A stretch of 64,000 nt of DNA. Source: Spirochaetae bacterium HGW-Spirochaetae-3. GTDB lineage: Bacteria > Spirochaetota > Spirochaetia > Treponematales > UBA12059. Below the pieces are notes generated by a model, which was not told the origin of the DNA, searched no databases, and saw only the letters and a program-made list of their open reading frames with translations. Positions 33,107 to 41,939 of this stretch are shown one piece after another. The stretch covers positions 224,787 to 288,786 of the forward strand of contig PGXV01000004.1 in assembly GCA_002839315.1 (NCBI GenBank). Reading direction: 5' to 3'. Both the position numbers and the translations under genes were made by a program. Within the stretch, counting starts at the first letter, position 1, and each line of letters starts with the position of its first letter.

Positions 33107-35200
33107 CTATCCTTCTAGCCGGATCTCGCCGATGGCCTCGACCTGGATATCGGCCACTATTTCCGGTACCGAGAGCACGACGAGGTCGGGAATCTCTCGC
33201 TCGGTGCTAGACTTGACGAGGGCGCGAGCGGCCTCCGAGCACAGGATCACCGGGAAATGCCCTTGTTTCTGCACCGCGGAGACGGCGAGCGTCAAGGCCT
33301 TGATCCATTGGCGCTGTACCGCGGGCTCGAGCGCGGACATGGCGCCCGCGGGCGTGTCTACCCTGGCGTCGATGATCCTCTGCTCCAGCGACGGCTCGAC
33401 GGTAAGCACGCGTATCGCCTTGTCCTGATCGGCGTACTGCAGGCATATCTGCCTACCGAGCGACTGCCGCGCCTTCTCGACGAGGAATCCTGGATCCTTC
33501 GTGATGCCGGCGTAGTCGGCGAGCGTCTCGAGTATCGCGACGAGATTGCGTATGGAAACCTGCTCGCGCAGCAACCCCTGGAGCACCTTCTGTATCTCGC
33601 CGAGCGAAAGATGCTTCTGCGCGTCCTCGACGACCGCGGGGTAATCCTTCTTGAGCACGTCGAGCATGCCCTGGATCTCCTGACGCCCCAGGATATCGGC
33701 CGCGAATCGCTTGATGATCTCCGTCAGGTGGGTCGCGACGATGCTCGGAGCGTCTACGACGGTGTAGCCGGCGCGCTCCGCCTTGTCGCGGACGTCCTCG
33801 GATATCCAGACGGCGGGCAAGCCGAAGGCCGGATCCTTGGCGCGCTCGCCCTGGACCTCCTCGGATACGCCGCCGGGATTGATGGCCATGTAGTAACCCA
33901 GGCGTATGATGCCGCGCCCTATCTCGACGCCGCGTATCTTGAAGCAGTACTCGGACGGCTCCAGCCGCATGTTATCGATGATGCGTATGCGCGGCACGAC
34001 GAGGCCCATGTCTATGGCGCTCTCCTTGCGGATGCGCGTCACGCGCTCGAGCAGCTCGGCCCCCTTGTCCTTGTCGACGAGGGGGATGAGGCCGTAGCCG
34101 AGCTCGAGGCTTATGGGATCGAGCGGCACGACGGGGGACAGCTCCTGTGAGGATTCGGTTTTCTTGGCGGAGCCCTCGGCGACCCGGAGCTTGGCCTTGT
34201 CCGACTCCAGCACCGCCTTCTTCGACAGGCTCCACGCCAGGTAGGCCATCGCCACGGCGAGAGGCAAGAGGACGTACCACGGGAATCCGGGGAGCATGGA
34301 CATCGTCCCCATGACGCCTGCGCCTATCCAGTAGATTCGGGCGTTCTGGGTGAACTGGGAGGCGACCTCGGACCCGAAGGTACCCTGGCTATTGGCCCTC
34401 GTGACGATGATGCCGGTGGATACCGATATGAGCAGCGACGGCAGCTGGGAAACGAGGCCGTCGCCGATGGTCAGCCCCGTGTACGTAGAGAGCGCCGCCT
34501 GGAACGATTCCTTATGCAGCACCATGCCGACGATGAAGCCGCCTATAAGGTTAATGACGCTGATGAAGATGCCGACCGTGACGTTTCCGGAGACGAACTT
34601 GCTCGCTCCGTCCATCTGGCCGTAGAAATCCACCTCGCGCTGGACGTCTTCCTTGCGGCGCTTCGCCTCTTCCTCGCCTATCGAACCGGAATTGTACTCC
34701 GATTCGATGGCCATCTGCTTCACCGGCATGCCGTCCAGGGTAAAGCGCGCCGCGACCTCGGCGATACGCGTAGCGCCCTTGGTGATGACGATGGCCTGCA
34801 CCGCTATGATTATTATGAATATGATGAATCCGACGACGAGACCCTCGGTCCCGCCGGAGCCGACGACGAAGGTGCTGAAGGCGCGGACGATGCGCCCGTC
34901 GAAACGGGTCCCCTTGGTAAGGATCAGCCTCGTCGACGATATGTTCAGCGCGAGGCCGAAGATGGTCGATACCAGCAGCATCGTCGGGAAAATGGAGAAA
35001 TCGACGGCCCGCCTTACCGACAGCACGAGTAGCAGTATCAGGATGGACAGCGCCAGGTTCATCGACATCAGTACGTCGAGCAGGAACGTCGGCAACGGGA
35101 TGATGATCATCATCACGACGGCGACGGCAGCTATCGCCACCGTATAGTCGGAGAGGTTTGTCGTGAACGTTTCCTTGAGTACTCGCCTGTTATCCGACAT
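33107..35200 (-). CDS. flhA: Flagellar export gate protein FlhA
   Basis: FlhA is the main membrane component of the flagellar type III export gate. The 697-residue protein has about eight transmembrane segments in residues 20-330 and a large cytoplasmic ring domain after 360. The FHIPEP-family signature region (TRLILTKGTRFDGRIVRAFSTFVVG...GATRIAEVAARFTLDGMPVKQMAIE) is clear. It follows flhB after 54 bases. Confidence 0.97.
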   Translation of the reverse strand: MSDNRRVLKETFTTNLSDYTVAIAAVAVVMMIIIPLPTFLLDVLMSMNLALSILILLLVLSVRRAVDFSIFPTMLLVSTIFGLALNISSTRLILTKGTRFDGRIVRAFSTFVVGSGGTEGLVVGFIIFIIIIAVQAIVITKGATRIAEVAARFTLDGMPVKQMAIESEYNSGSIGEEEAKRRKEDVQREVDFYGQMDGASKFVSGNVTVGIFISVINLIGGFIVGMVLHKESFQAALSTYTGLTIGDGLVSQLPSLLISVSTGIIVTRANSQGTFGSEVASQFTQNARIYWIGAGVMGTMSMLPGFPWYVLLPLAVAMAYLAWSLSKKAVLESDKAKLRVAEGSAKKTESSQELSPVVPLDPISLELGYGLIPLVDKDKGAELLERVTRIRKESAIDMGLVVPRIRIIDNMRLEPSEYCFKIRGVEIGRGIIRLGYYMAINPGGVSEEVQGERAKDPAFGLPAVWISEDVRDKAERAGYTVVDAPSIVATHLTEIIKRFAADILGRQEIQGMLDVLKKDYPAVVEDAQKHLSLGEIQKVLQGLLREQVSIRNLVAILETLADYAGITKDPGFLVEKARQSLGRQICLQYADQDKAIRVLTVEPSLEQRIIDARVDTPAGAMSALEPAVQRQWIKALTLAVSAVQKQGHFPVILCSEAARALVKSSTEREIPDLVVLSVPEIVADIQVEAIGEIRLEG

Positions 35201-35254
35201 GGTGCGCCTTCATGCTACCCTAAAATCGGCGGTTCAACAATGCGCCAAAACGAT

Positions 35255-36418
35255 TCATACGCCCATCGACGCGTATTTCGCCGCGACTCGCTTGTCGATT
35301 TTTGCCACGTGCGCCAGTATCCTGGAAATAGCCTCGTAATAGGCCTCCGGTACCGGGTCGCCGACGTCCGCGTCCGCGTACAACGCCCTCGCCAAGGGCC
35401 TGTTCTCCATGATCGGCACGCCCGCCTCCTTGGCCAGCGACCTGATGCGGAAGGCCATCTCGTCGGCGCCCTTGGCGGTGACCGTCGGTACGGCCATAGT
35501 CATAGGATCGAATTCGATGGCGATGGCGAAATGCGTCGGGTTCGTCACGATTACGTCCGCCTTGGGCACGTTGACGGCCATGTTCCTGGACATGATGTCG
35601 CGCATCCTGTCCTTGAGCCGTCCCTTTATCATAGGATCGCCCTCGAACATCTTGCGCTCTTCCTTGACCTCCTGCTTGGACATCTTCAGGCGCTTCTTGA
35701 ACTGATGCTTCTGGAAAATGTAATCCGGGACAGCGAGCGCCAGCATCAGGATAGCCGCCTCGATGATGATTCGTATAACGATGCCCGCGATGAACGACAC
35801 GGAATTCCAGACGGTCGACGTGTAGAGCCGCGTTAACTTAGGCATCTCGGCGCGTATATTGAGGTATGAGACGATCCCGATGACGCCGACCTTGAATAGC
35901 GACTTCGCCAGGTTGAACAGCGCCTCTCCCGAGAACAGCGTGCGCTTGAAATACTGTCCGAACTTGGGCGCGATTTTCTTGAAGTCCGGCTTGAGCGGCT
36001 TCGTCGTGAACATGAATCCCGTCTGCATCACGTTGCTGAATACGCCCGCGATCATCGAGACGACGGCGATGGGCAACACGATACGCGAAAAATTATAGTA
36101 GAAGGCGCGGACGACGGGGCCGGCATCGGTCGTCGGGTCGATCTCTATGGAGACGGTCAGGAACCATATGGTCATCTCCCGCAGCATCGAGAACATCCAC
36201 GGGCCGATTATGGCGAGGGTAATCGCCGACAGAAGCAGCCCGATAGCGGCGACCAGGTCGGGGCTCTTGGGGACCCGCCCCTCCTCGCGTTCCTTCTTGA
36301 GCCGGTACTCGGTCGGATCCTCCGTCTTGCCCTCGTCCTCGGGAGCGAACCACTGGAGGTGTATCCGAGAGATGTCCGATACCGCGGACGGATCGACGCG
36401 GAGAGTCGCCGCGATCAC
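35255..36418 (-). CDS. flhB: Flagellar export switch protein FlhB
   Basis: FlhB switches export from hook to filament substrates by cleaving itself. The 387-residue protein has GKTEDPTEYRLKKEREEG near the start, four transmembrane segments, and the autocleavage motif NPTH at 293-296 (VTNPTHFAIAIEFDP). It starts at GTG 36418 in a four-base overlap with the fliR stop. A much longer same-frame reading frame extends through fliR but is not coding. Confidence 0.95.
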   Translation of the reverse strand: MIAATLRVDPSAVSDISRIHLQWFAPEDEGKTEDPTEYRLKKEREEGRVPKSPDLVAAIGLLLSAITLAIIGPWMFSMLREMTIWFLTVSIEIDPTTDAGPVVRAFYYNFSRIVLPIAVVSMIAGVFSNVMQTGFMFTTKPLKPDFKKIAPKFGQYFKRTLFSGEALFNLAKSLFKVGVIGIVSYLNIRAEMPKLTRLYTSTVWNSVSFIAGIVIRIIIEAAILMLALAVPDYIFQKHQFKKRLKMSKQEVKEERKMFEGDPMIKGRLKDRMRDIMSRNMAVNVPKADVIVTNPTHFAIAIEFDPMTMAVPTVTAKGADEMAFRIRSLAKEAGVPIMENRPLARALYADADVGDPVPEAYYEAISRILAHVAKIDKRVAAKYASMGV

Positions 36419-37212
36419 GGTATCCCTCCCGCGCCTAAACCGCCCTGGAGTATGCTCGCGACGCTCTCGAAACCCGAATCGATGAGCGAAGAGAACGCCT
36501 CGATCATGTAAGGCATCGCGGATGCCATCACGAAGAACGCGACGAGTATGGATATAGGGAAACCCTCGGTCAGGAGGTTTATCTGCGGAGCGGCCTTGGA
36601 CAGGAGGCCCGTCGTCACCGACACGAGGAGGAGGGTCCCGAATATCGGGAACGCCAGGATGAGCGCGTTCTGGAACAGGGCGCCGAGCGACCCGGCGACG
36701 TACGCCATGAAATCGTCGCGTCGCGACAGCATATCGACGGCCCGTATGGCCTGGAAGCTTCCCCTGACGCCTATCAGGAAGAGACGCTGGAAGCCGCTCG
36801 TCGATACGAACACGAACATCGCTATCAGGTTGAGGAACTGCCCGACGACGGGTATCTCTATCTGTGCCAGGGGATCGTATGTCTCGGACGCGCCGAAGCC
36901 CATCTGCAACGAGAAGAACTGTCCGGCAGTGGTAAACGCATTGAACACCATGGTAAGGAAGAATCCTATGATGACGCCGATCATCGCCTCGCCCATCACG
37001 ATGCCGACGAATGCGCCGCCCGTAGTTGGCATTACGTACCCGGCGTCCTTGACCCACGGGAAGACGGCGGCCGCGGCGAACCCCGCCAGCCCGACCTTCG
37101 CCACTTGCGGTATCCCGTCGCCTGAAAGGAGCGGGGCCGTCTCCACCATCGCGAGCACGCGCACGGCGATGATGAAGAACAGGTCGGCGTTGGCTAGGAT
37201 CTCGCTCAGCAC
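36415..37212 (-). CDS. fliR: Flagellar export protein FliR
   Basis: FliR is a core subunit of the FliPQR export gate. The 265-residue protein is almost wholly hydrophobic, with about six membrane segments and the family pattern (RVLAMVETAPLLSGDGIPQVAKVGLAGFAA, GQFFSLQMGFG, DPLAQIEIPVVGQFLNLIA). It is coupled to flhB by the GTGA overlap and follows fliQ after 13 bases. Confidence 0.95.
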   Translation of the reverse strand: MLSEILANADLFFIIAVRVLAMVETAPLLSGDGIPQVAKVGLAGFAAAAVFPWVKDAGYVMPTTGGAFVGIVMGEAMIGVIIGFFLTMVFNAFTTAGQFFSLQMGFGASETYDPLAQIEIPVVGQFLNLIAMFVFVSTSGFQRLFLIGVRGSFQAIRAVDMLSRRDDFMAYVAGSLGALFQNALILAFPIFGTLLLVSVTTGLLSKAAPQINLLTEGFPISILVAFFVMASAMPYMIEAFSSLIDSGFESVASILQGGLGAGGIP

Positions 37213-37225
37213 GAGCGATCCCTCG

Positions 37226-37495
37226 TCATCCGACCATCTCCGGTATAAGCTCGAAGAGGCGCCGCGTATACTCGGACAGGTGCGTGAACATCCATCCGCC
37301 CAATAGCGCCAGAACGAGCATGATCGACGCGATCTTGGGAACGAAGGTGAGCGTCTGTTCCTGTATGCTCGTCGTAGCCTGAAAGATACTGACGATCAGG
37401 CCTACGACGAGCGCGGTCAACAGGATTGGGGCCGCCAGGATCACGATCTCGAGGACCGCGCCGGTCATCAAGCCGGAAGCCTGCGCCAGGTTCAT
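37226..37495 (-). CDS. fliQ: Flagellar export protein FliQ
   Basis: This 89-residue protein has two membrane helices, with the family core IVILAAPILLTALVVGLIVSIFQATTSIQEQTLTFVPKI. FliQ packs with FliP and FliR in the export gate. The start is ATG 37495, which overlaps the fliP stop by four bases; earlier in-frame starts would lie inside fliP. Confidence 0.95.
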   Translation of the reverse strand: MNLAQASGLMTGAVLEIVILAAPILLTALVVGLIVSIFQATTSIQEQTLTFVPKIASIMLVLALLGGWMFTHLSEYTRRLFELIPEMVG

Positions 37496-38376
37496 GACGC
37501 CGTCCTGAGGAACGACTCGACGAGTTGCCTGGCCATCAGGTTCCATCCGTCGACGAGCACGAACAATATCAGCTTGAACGGCGTCGATATCATGACCGGC
37601 GGGAGCATTATCATGCCCATGGACATGAGGGTAGAGGCGACGACCATGTCGATGATAATGAACGGTATATACAGCAGAATGCCTATCTTGAAGGCTATGG
37701 TCAGTTCGCTGAGTATGAACGACGGGACGAGGACGTACGTCGGCACGTCGGCTAGCGACTCGGGCTTAGGAAGGCCGCGCATGCTCATGAAGAGCCGTAT
37801 ATTCTCGGGATCGTTGCGCATCTGCGAATACATGAACAGCCGGAACGGCTTCTCTGCCGCCCGGTACGCCTCTTCAACGCCTATCTGGCCGTCCGCCAAC
37901 GGCTTGACGGACTGGGTATACACCTCGTCGAAGGTCGGCCACATGATGAATACGGTCAGGAAAAGCGCGATGCCCATCAGTACCTGGCCAGGCGGGACCT
38001 GTTGCAGGGCCAGGGCGCGCTTTACGAAATCGAGGACGATCGATACGCGAAGGAAGCTCGTAACGAGGATGATGAGGCTGGGCGCTAACGATAGGACCGT
38101 CAAGAGGAGCAGGAGCTGCAGGCTGAACGCTACTTCCTGCCCGGTCTCCGGGGACCGTACCGACAGGTCGACGAACGGCACGACAGGCAGGTTCGTCGGT
38201 ATAGCCGTCGTCGCGGCCGCGGCGCCCGCGGGGAAGGCGCCCTGACGGGGTTGGGCGCTCGGAACCGGAACGCTCCTCGCGGTATCCGCCGGAGCGGCGG
38301 GGAAAGCGGGGGATGTCTGAGCCCACGCTCCCGTCGTCGCCATCAATATTGCTAGTATGAACAGTACTCTACGCAC
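37492..38376 (-). CDS. fliP: Flagellar export protein FliP with long N-terminal extension
   Basis: The FliP core begins about residue 80 with the family pattern (LLLLLTVLSLAPSLIILVTSFLRVSIVLDFVKRALALQQVPPGQVL, later MLPPVMISTPFKLILFVLVDGW). A signal peptide (MRRVLFILAILMATTGAWA) and about 60 Ala/Pro-rich residues come first, longer than usual. I chose GTG 38376, four bases after GGAGGG; an upstream GTG at 38388 would lie over the ribosome site, and an ATG there is out of frame. Confidence 0.94.
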   Translation of the reverse strand: MRRVLFILAILMATTGAWAQTSPAFPAAPADTARSVPVPSAQPRQGAFPAGAAAATTAIPTNLPVVPFVDLSVRSPETGQEVAFSLQLLLLLTVLSLAPSLIILVTSFLRVSIVLDFVKRALALQQVPPGQVLMGIALFLTVFIMWPTFDEVYTQSVKPLADGQIGVEEAYRAAEKPFRLFMYSQMRNDPENIRLFMSMRGLPKPESLADVPTYVLVPSFILSELTIAFKIGILLYIPFIIIDMVVASTLMSMGMIMLPPVMISTPFKLILFVLVDGWNLMARQLVESFLRTAS

Positions 38377-38422
38377 GCATCCCTCCACGACAACGGCGGT
38401 GGTTCCCCGGGCGGCTATGGCC

Positions 38423-39019
38423 CTAGAATTTCTTGAGGCGATCCTTCTGGCGGCTGAAAAAATCCCCCGGGTCGGGAACTGCGGTCTTCTTGACGGCCTT
38501 GCGACCTAGTAATTCTATCAGCATCGACGCGAAATCCTTCCGGGGCGTCTGGGGCGCCTCGGCGGCGCGCAGGGCGAGCGCGTCTATCAGCTCTTTATCC
38601 TGGATCTCGGATATCAGCCCGACCGAGGTATCGGTCGATCCTATGAGCCACGCCTTATCGCCGAGCGAGACGACGTGCAGGCTACGGCCGGCGGCCAAGG
38701 TGGTCGCGGCCAAGACGCGGAGATACGAGTCGTCGGCGGATTTCGGCCTTGCGGATCGTTTCAGTAGCGCGTACATGCCGTAGATCGCGGCGATGACGAG
38801 GCCCAGCACGAGCATCATGCGCAGGAAATACGGACCGATCGAAGAGGTCGCGCCGACGGCTTCCGCCGGCGGGGCGTCGGCGATCGCTAGCGTCGTCTCA
38901 TCGACGGCGGCCGCGTCCCGGGGCGAGGCCGCCTCGGTGGCGGCGCCTTGGGCGTATGCGCCGATCGTCACGGTCGCGGATAGCATCGCGATGCACGCAA
39001 AACGGATAGCCTTGTCCAT
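38423..39019 (-). CDS. fliO: Flagellar biosynthesis protein FliO (FliZ of spirochaetes)
   Basis: FliO helps assemble FliP in the export gate. The 198-residue protein has a signal peptide-like N-terminus, an Ala/Glu-rich linker, a membrane helix (FLRMMLVLGLVIAAIYGMYALLKRS) and a cytoplasmic beta domain (LRVLAATTLAAGRSLHVVSLGDKAWLIGSTDTSVGLI) typical of FliO. The start is ATG 39019, three bases after GGAGGGG. A candidate internal promoter lies directly upstream. Confidence 0.9.
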   Translation of the reverse strand: MDKAIRFACIAMLSATVTIGAYAQGAATEAASPRDAAAVDETTLAIADAPPAEAVGATSSIGPYFLRMMLVLGLVIAAIYGMYALLKRSARPKSADDSYLRVLAATTLAAGRSLHVVSLGDKAWLIGSTDTSVGLISEIQDKELIDALALRAAEAPQTPRKDFASMLIELLGRKAVKKTAVPDPGDFFSRQKDRLKKF

Positions 39020-39035
39020 GTCCCCTCCGCGGGCC

Positions 39036-39064
39036 ATTGTACAGCGTAGCGGGGGGAAAGGCAA
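39036..39064 (-). promoter_or_regulatory. Candidate internal promoter before fliO
   Basis: In the 97-base gap after fliY, TTGCCT (39064-39059), a 17-base spacer and TACAAT (39041-39036) predict a start near 39029, about ten bases before the fliO ATG and just ahead of its ribosome site. It could boost export and placement genes independently. Confidence 0.45.
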
Positions 39065-39116
39065 CAAGTCTATGGATAATTAGGAAATAGGGAACCTCTC
39101 GGATCGAGTGGAACGC

Positions 39117-40274
39117 CTAGCTAAGGTCGGCCATCCGCTCCATCGGAGATACGATCTCGGTGACGCGTACGCCGAAATTCTCATCGATGACCACGACCTC
39201 GCCCTTGGCGATGAGCTTGTGGTTGACGAGTATGTCGACGGGTTCGCCGGCCAGCTTGTCGAGTTCTATTATCGTGCCTTCGCCTATACCCAGGATGTCC
39301 TTGATCAGTTTCTTCGTGCGGCCGAGCTCTACGGTGAGCTCCATGTATACGTCCATGATCAGGCCGATGTTGCCCGATTCCATGCCGGGATGGCCCAGGC
39401 CGAGGTTGGCGAACTGCACGGGTTGCACGTTGGGTTGGGCCATAACCGGAGATTGGTACATCTGCTGCTGGCCCATCATCTGCTGCTGGCCCATCATCTG
39501 CTGCTGGCCCATCATGGGCTGCTGATACATAGGCTGCTGATACCCCATCGCTCCTCCGCCCTGGGGCATCTGTCCCCCCGTCTGCATGGAGCCGCCGCCC
39601 ATCTGTTGCGGCGCGGGAGCCTGCATTCCCGAAGCGGCTACGATATCCTTGGCGAAAGCCTGAGAATAGATTTCCCACAGCTTGTACGGCGATCCGTCGA
39701 TCGTCATATCGTAGGCGACCCTGACGAAATCGCCAGCCGGGAAACGCGCGATAGCCTTGGGGCCGAACGCGCCATCGGCGACGTCTGACTGTATGGAACG
39801 ATTCCCCGATTTTTCGGTAAAAGCGTTGATAACGGATCCGGTAAGGCTGGATATGCACTCCGATACGACGGAGACGGCCATCTCGTCCAGGTCCGAGAGG
39901 GATTCATCCTGATTAGCCAGCGAGGCGATCTTCAGGGCGGCGTCCTTGGGTACCAGGAATAGATGATCGCCCGGGATGCCTCCTACCATATCGATCTTTA
40001 CGGCCAGCACCTCGTCGGGCAAGGAGGGGAGCATGCCGTCTCGGGTCGTGGAATCGGACTTGGGCGCCGAGAAGGTGGCGTCCTTACCGGTCATCATCGA
40101 TACGGTCTGGGCGTGCGTATCGCTGAGTTCCGCCAGTATGGAATTGAACGCCTTCAAATCCGCGGGCGCGAGCCCTGAAGCGGAGGCTTTCTGGGACGGA
40201 GAGCCGCCCGCGCTAGGATCGAGTCCCGCCAACAGGGAATCTATCTCGTCCTGGGAGAGAGCGCCGTCACTCAT
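39117..40274 (-). CDS. fliY: Flagellar switch protein FliY (FliN-type)
   Basis: FliY forms part of the C-ring. Residues 1-20 match the FliM-like CheY-binding peptide (GALSQDEIDSLLAGLD). About 30-220 resemble CheC/FliM middle domains. The C-terminal 300-380 is the FliN domain (LIMDVYMELTVELGRTKKLIKDILGIGEGTIIELDKLAGEPVDILVN). A Gln/Met/Pro-rich linker joins them and includes a tandem repeat. The start overlaps the fliM stop by eight bases. Confidence 0.93.
   Translation of the reverse strand: MSDGALSQDEIDSLLAGLDPSAGGSPSQKASASGLAPADLKAFNSILAELSDTHAQTVSMMTGKDATFSAPKSDSTTRDGMLPSLPDEVLAVKIDMVGGIPGDHLFLVPKDAALKIASLANQDESLSDLDEMAVSVVSECISSLTGSVINAFTEKSGNRSIQSDVADGAFGPKAIARFPAGDFVRVAYDMTIDGSPYKLWEIYSQAFAKDIVAASGMQAPAPQQMGGGSMQTGGQMPQGGGAMGYQQPMYQQPMMGQQQMMGQQQMMGQQQMYQSPVMAQPNVQPVQFANLGLGHPGMESGNIGLIMDVYMELTVELGRTKKLIKDILGIGEGTIIELDKLAGEPVDILVNHKLIAKGEVVVIDENFGVRVTEIVSPMERMADLS
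39462..39515 (-). repeat. Three perfect 18-bp tandem repeats inside fliY
   Basis: The unit ctgctgctggcccatcat occurs three times without a mismatch at 39462-39479, 39480-39497 and 39498-39515, followed by a decayed copy. In the protein this gives MMGQQQ repeats near residues 254-271, in the linker before the FliN domain. Unit length keeps the frame, so copy number can change without frameshift. Confidence 0.9.
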
Positions 40275-41301
40275 ACGTATCCTCACCTTCCGCGGCCAGT
40301 TCTTCGTATTCTTCCTGGCCGAGCTCCTCGAGCTTCTTGCTGATCTGTACTGCCATCTTCTTACCGATCACGCCAGGCCGGCACAGGAATTTCTTCTTGT
40401 TGCCGACGTTGAGTACCATGGGATCGTCTACCTTGACGTTATACAGCCTGATGATGTCTCCCAGGTTCAGGTTCAGGACGTCGCGAACCGTCACCTGTAT
40501 CCGGCCGATCTCGGCTATCACCGGCACGTCGATGGTGGACAGCTTTTCCTTGAGTATGTTCAGGTTCTCGGTCGTTGCGCCGCGGCGGACCGACGAGTAC
40601 CAGTACTGCGCCGATAGCTTCGAGATGATGGGCTCTATCGTCAGGTAGGGAATGCATAGGTTCATCATGCCCTCGACGTCGCCGATCTTCGTCTCCAGCG
40701 TCACGAGAACCACCATCTCGGTCGGCGGCACGATCTGGGCGAACTGCGGGTTCACTTCGATCTGGGACAGACGGGGACGGAGATCTATCACCTGGGTCCA
40801 GGCCTCGCGCAGGTTGCCGAGGATCTTGACGATGATGCCTTCCATGACGGAATGCTCGATATCCGTCAGTTCACGGGTGAGCTTGGATCCCTCGCCCGCG
40901 CCGCCGAACAGGCGGTCGATGATGGTGAAGGTCACCGCGGGATCGATTTCGAGGATAATCTGGCCCTTCAACGGGTCCATGCTGACGACCGCGAGGGTCG
41001 TGGTCGTCGGTATCGACCTTATGAATTCCTCGTAGGTAAGCTGATCCACGGAGGCGACGTGCACGTTGACGAGGATACGCAAGGACGCCGACAGGCTGGT
41101 CGTCGTAAGGCGCGCGAAGGTCTCGTGCATGTTCTGCACGGTACGCATCTGTTCCTTGGAGAATTTATCGGGGCGCCTGAAGTCGTATATCTTTATCTTA
41201 CGCGAATCGGTCGCCGACTGTACCGTCTCCAAGGACGTATCGCCGGCGTTGATGGCGGTGAGGAGCTGGTCTATCTCGTCCTGGGACAGGACTTCGGTCA
41301 T
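40267..41301 (-). CDS. fliM: Flagellar motor switch protein FliM
   Basis: FliM binds phosphorylated CheY and sets motor direction. The 344-residue protein begins with the CheY-binding peptide (EVLSQDEIDQLLTAIN), followed by the middle domain (RPDKFSKEQMRTVQNMHETFARL, DPLKGQIILEIDP, LFGGAGEG) and a C-terminal FliN-like domain. The start is ATG 41301; an upstream in-frame start lacks a ribosome site. Confidence 0.96.
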   Translation of the reverse strand: MTEVLSQDEIDQLLTAINAGDTSLETVQSATDSRKIKIYDFRRPDKFSKEQMRTVQNMHETFARLTTTSLSASLRILVNVHVASVDQLTYEEFIRSIPTTTTLAVVSMDPLKGQIILEIDPAVTFTIIDRLFGGAGEGSKLTRELTDIEHSVMEGIIVKILGNLREAWTQVIDLRPRLSQIEVNPQFAQIVPPTEMVVLVTLETKIGDVEGMMNLCIPYLTIEPIISKLSAQYWYSSVRRGATTENLNILKEKLSTIDVPVIAEIGRIQVTVRDVLNLNLGDIIRLYNVKVDDPMVLNVGNKKKFLCRPGVIGKKMAVQISKKLEELGQEEYEELAAEGEDTYE

Positions 41302-41370
41302 CTGTTCACTCCGCCTCACATAATTGCATAGAAAAACGCTTTTAGCAACGGCGCTATAGAATTCGCGACG

Positions 41371-41922
41371 CTACATCTGGTTCCGCGAGAACGTCTGGAA
41401 ATAGACGTCCTTTATCGCCGGCTTGGACAGCATGCGGTTGAGCATTTCCCGCAACTCCTCCTTGAGCTCGCGCTCGCGGTCCGGCATCAGGTACTCGATC
41501 TTCTTGGCGCTGAAGAAATTGCGCAACGCGTCCTGGATCTGGTACTTCCTCGCGGTGAGCTCGTTCTGGATCTCCTTGTCCGCGGCGTCGTAGGCCAGGT
41601 TGAGCTTTATCATCACCGACCACGGTTCCTTATCGATGGTGCTCGTGGTTATCTGGTCAATTGACGTGAAGGTAGCCCAGATAGGCGTGGCGCGCTGATA
41701 CTCCTCGGAGGTCGGTACCGTGGTCATCGGCTTGGCCTGCCTGTTCAGGAGGCTCACCGTAACGACGACGATGACGATGATGAAGATGACGGCTCCGAGC
41801 CCCATGGCGATCCATTTAAGGAGGCCGAGTATGGCCTTGCCGCCGCCCTTGCTCTTGGGCTTGTCGACGACGTCCGGAGTATCGCTGAAATCAGGCCCGC
41901 CCTTGTCGAAATCGTCGCTCAT
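41371..41922 (-). CDS. fliL: Flagellar stator-associated protein FliL
   Basis: FliL surrounds the stator and raises torque. The 183-residue protein has a short cytoplasmic tail, a membrane helix (about residues 35-58, WIAMGLGAVIFIIVIVVVTVSLL) and a periplasmic stomatin-like domain ending in the family pattern (LKEELREMLNRMLSKPAIKDVYFQTFSRNQM). GAGGAG precedes the ATG. A 69-base gap follows before fliM. Confidence 0.93.
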   Translation of the reverse strand: MSDDFDKGGPDFSDTPDVVDKPKSKGGGKAILGLLKWIAMGLGAVIFIIVIVVVTVSLLNRQAKPMTTVPTSEEYQRATPIWATFTSIDQITTSTIDKEPWSVMIKLNLAYDAADKEIQNELTARKYQIQDALRNFFSAKKIEYLMPDRERELKEELREMLNRMLSKPAIKDVYFQTFSRNQM

Positions 41923-41939
41923 TATGGTCTCCTCAGCCC

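Noticed and set aside
36419-37057. Upstream extension of the flhB frame through fliR
   Set aside because: The extension is out of frame with fliR and Arg-rich; a GTG start with a four-base overlap explains flhB.
39462-39515. CRISPR-like array
   Set aside because: The units are 18 bp, contiguous with no spacers and lie inside a coding sequence; this is a simple tandem repeat.
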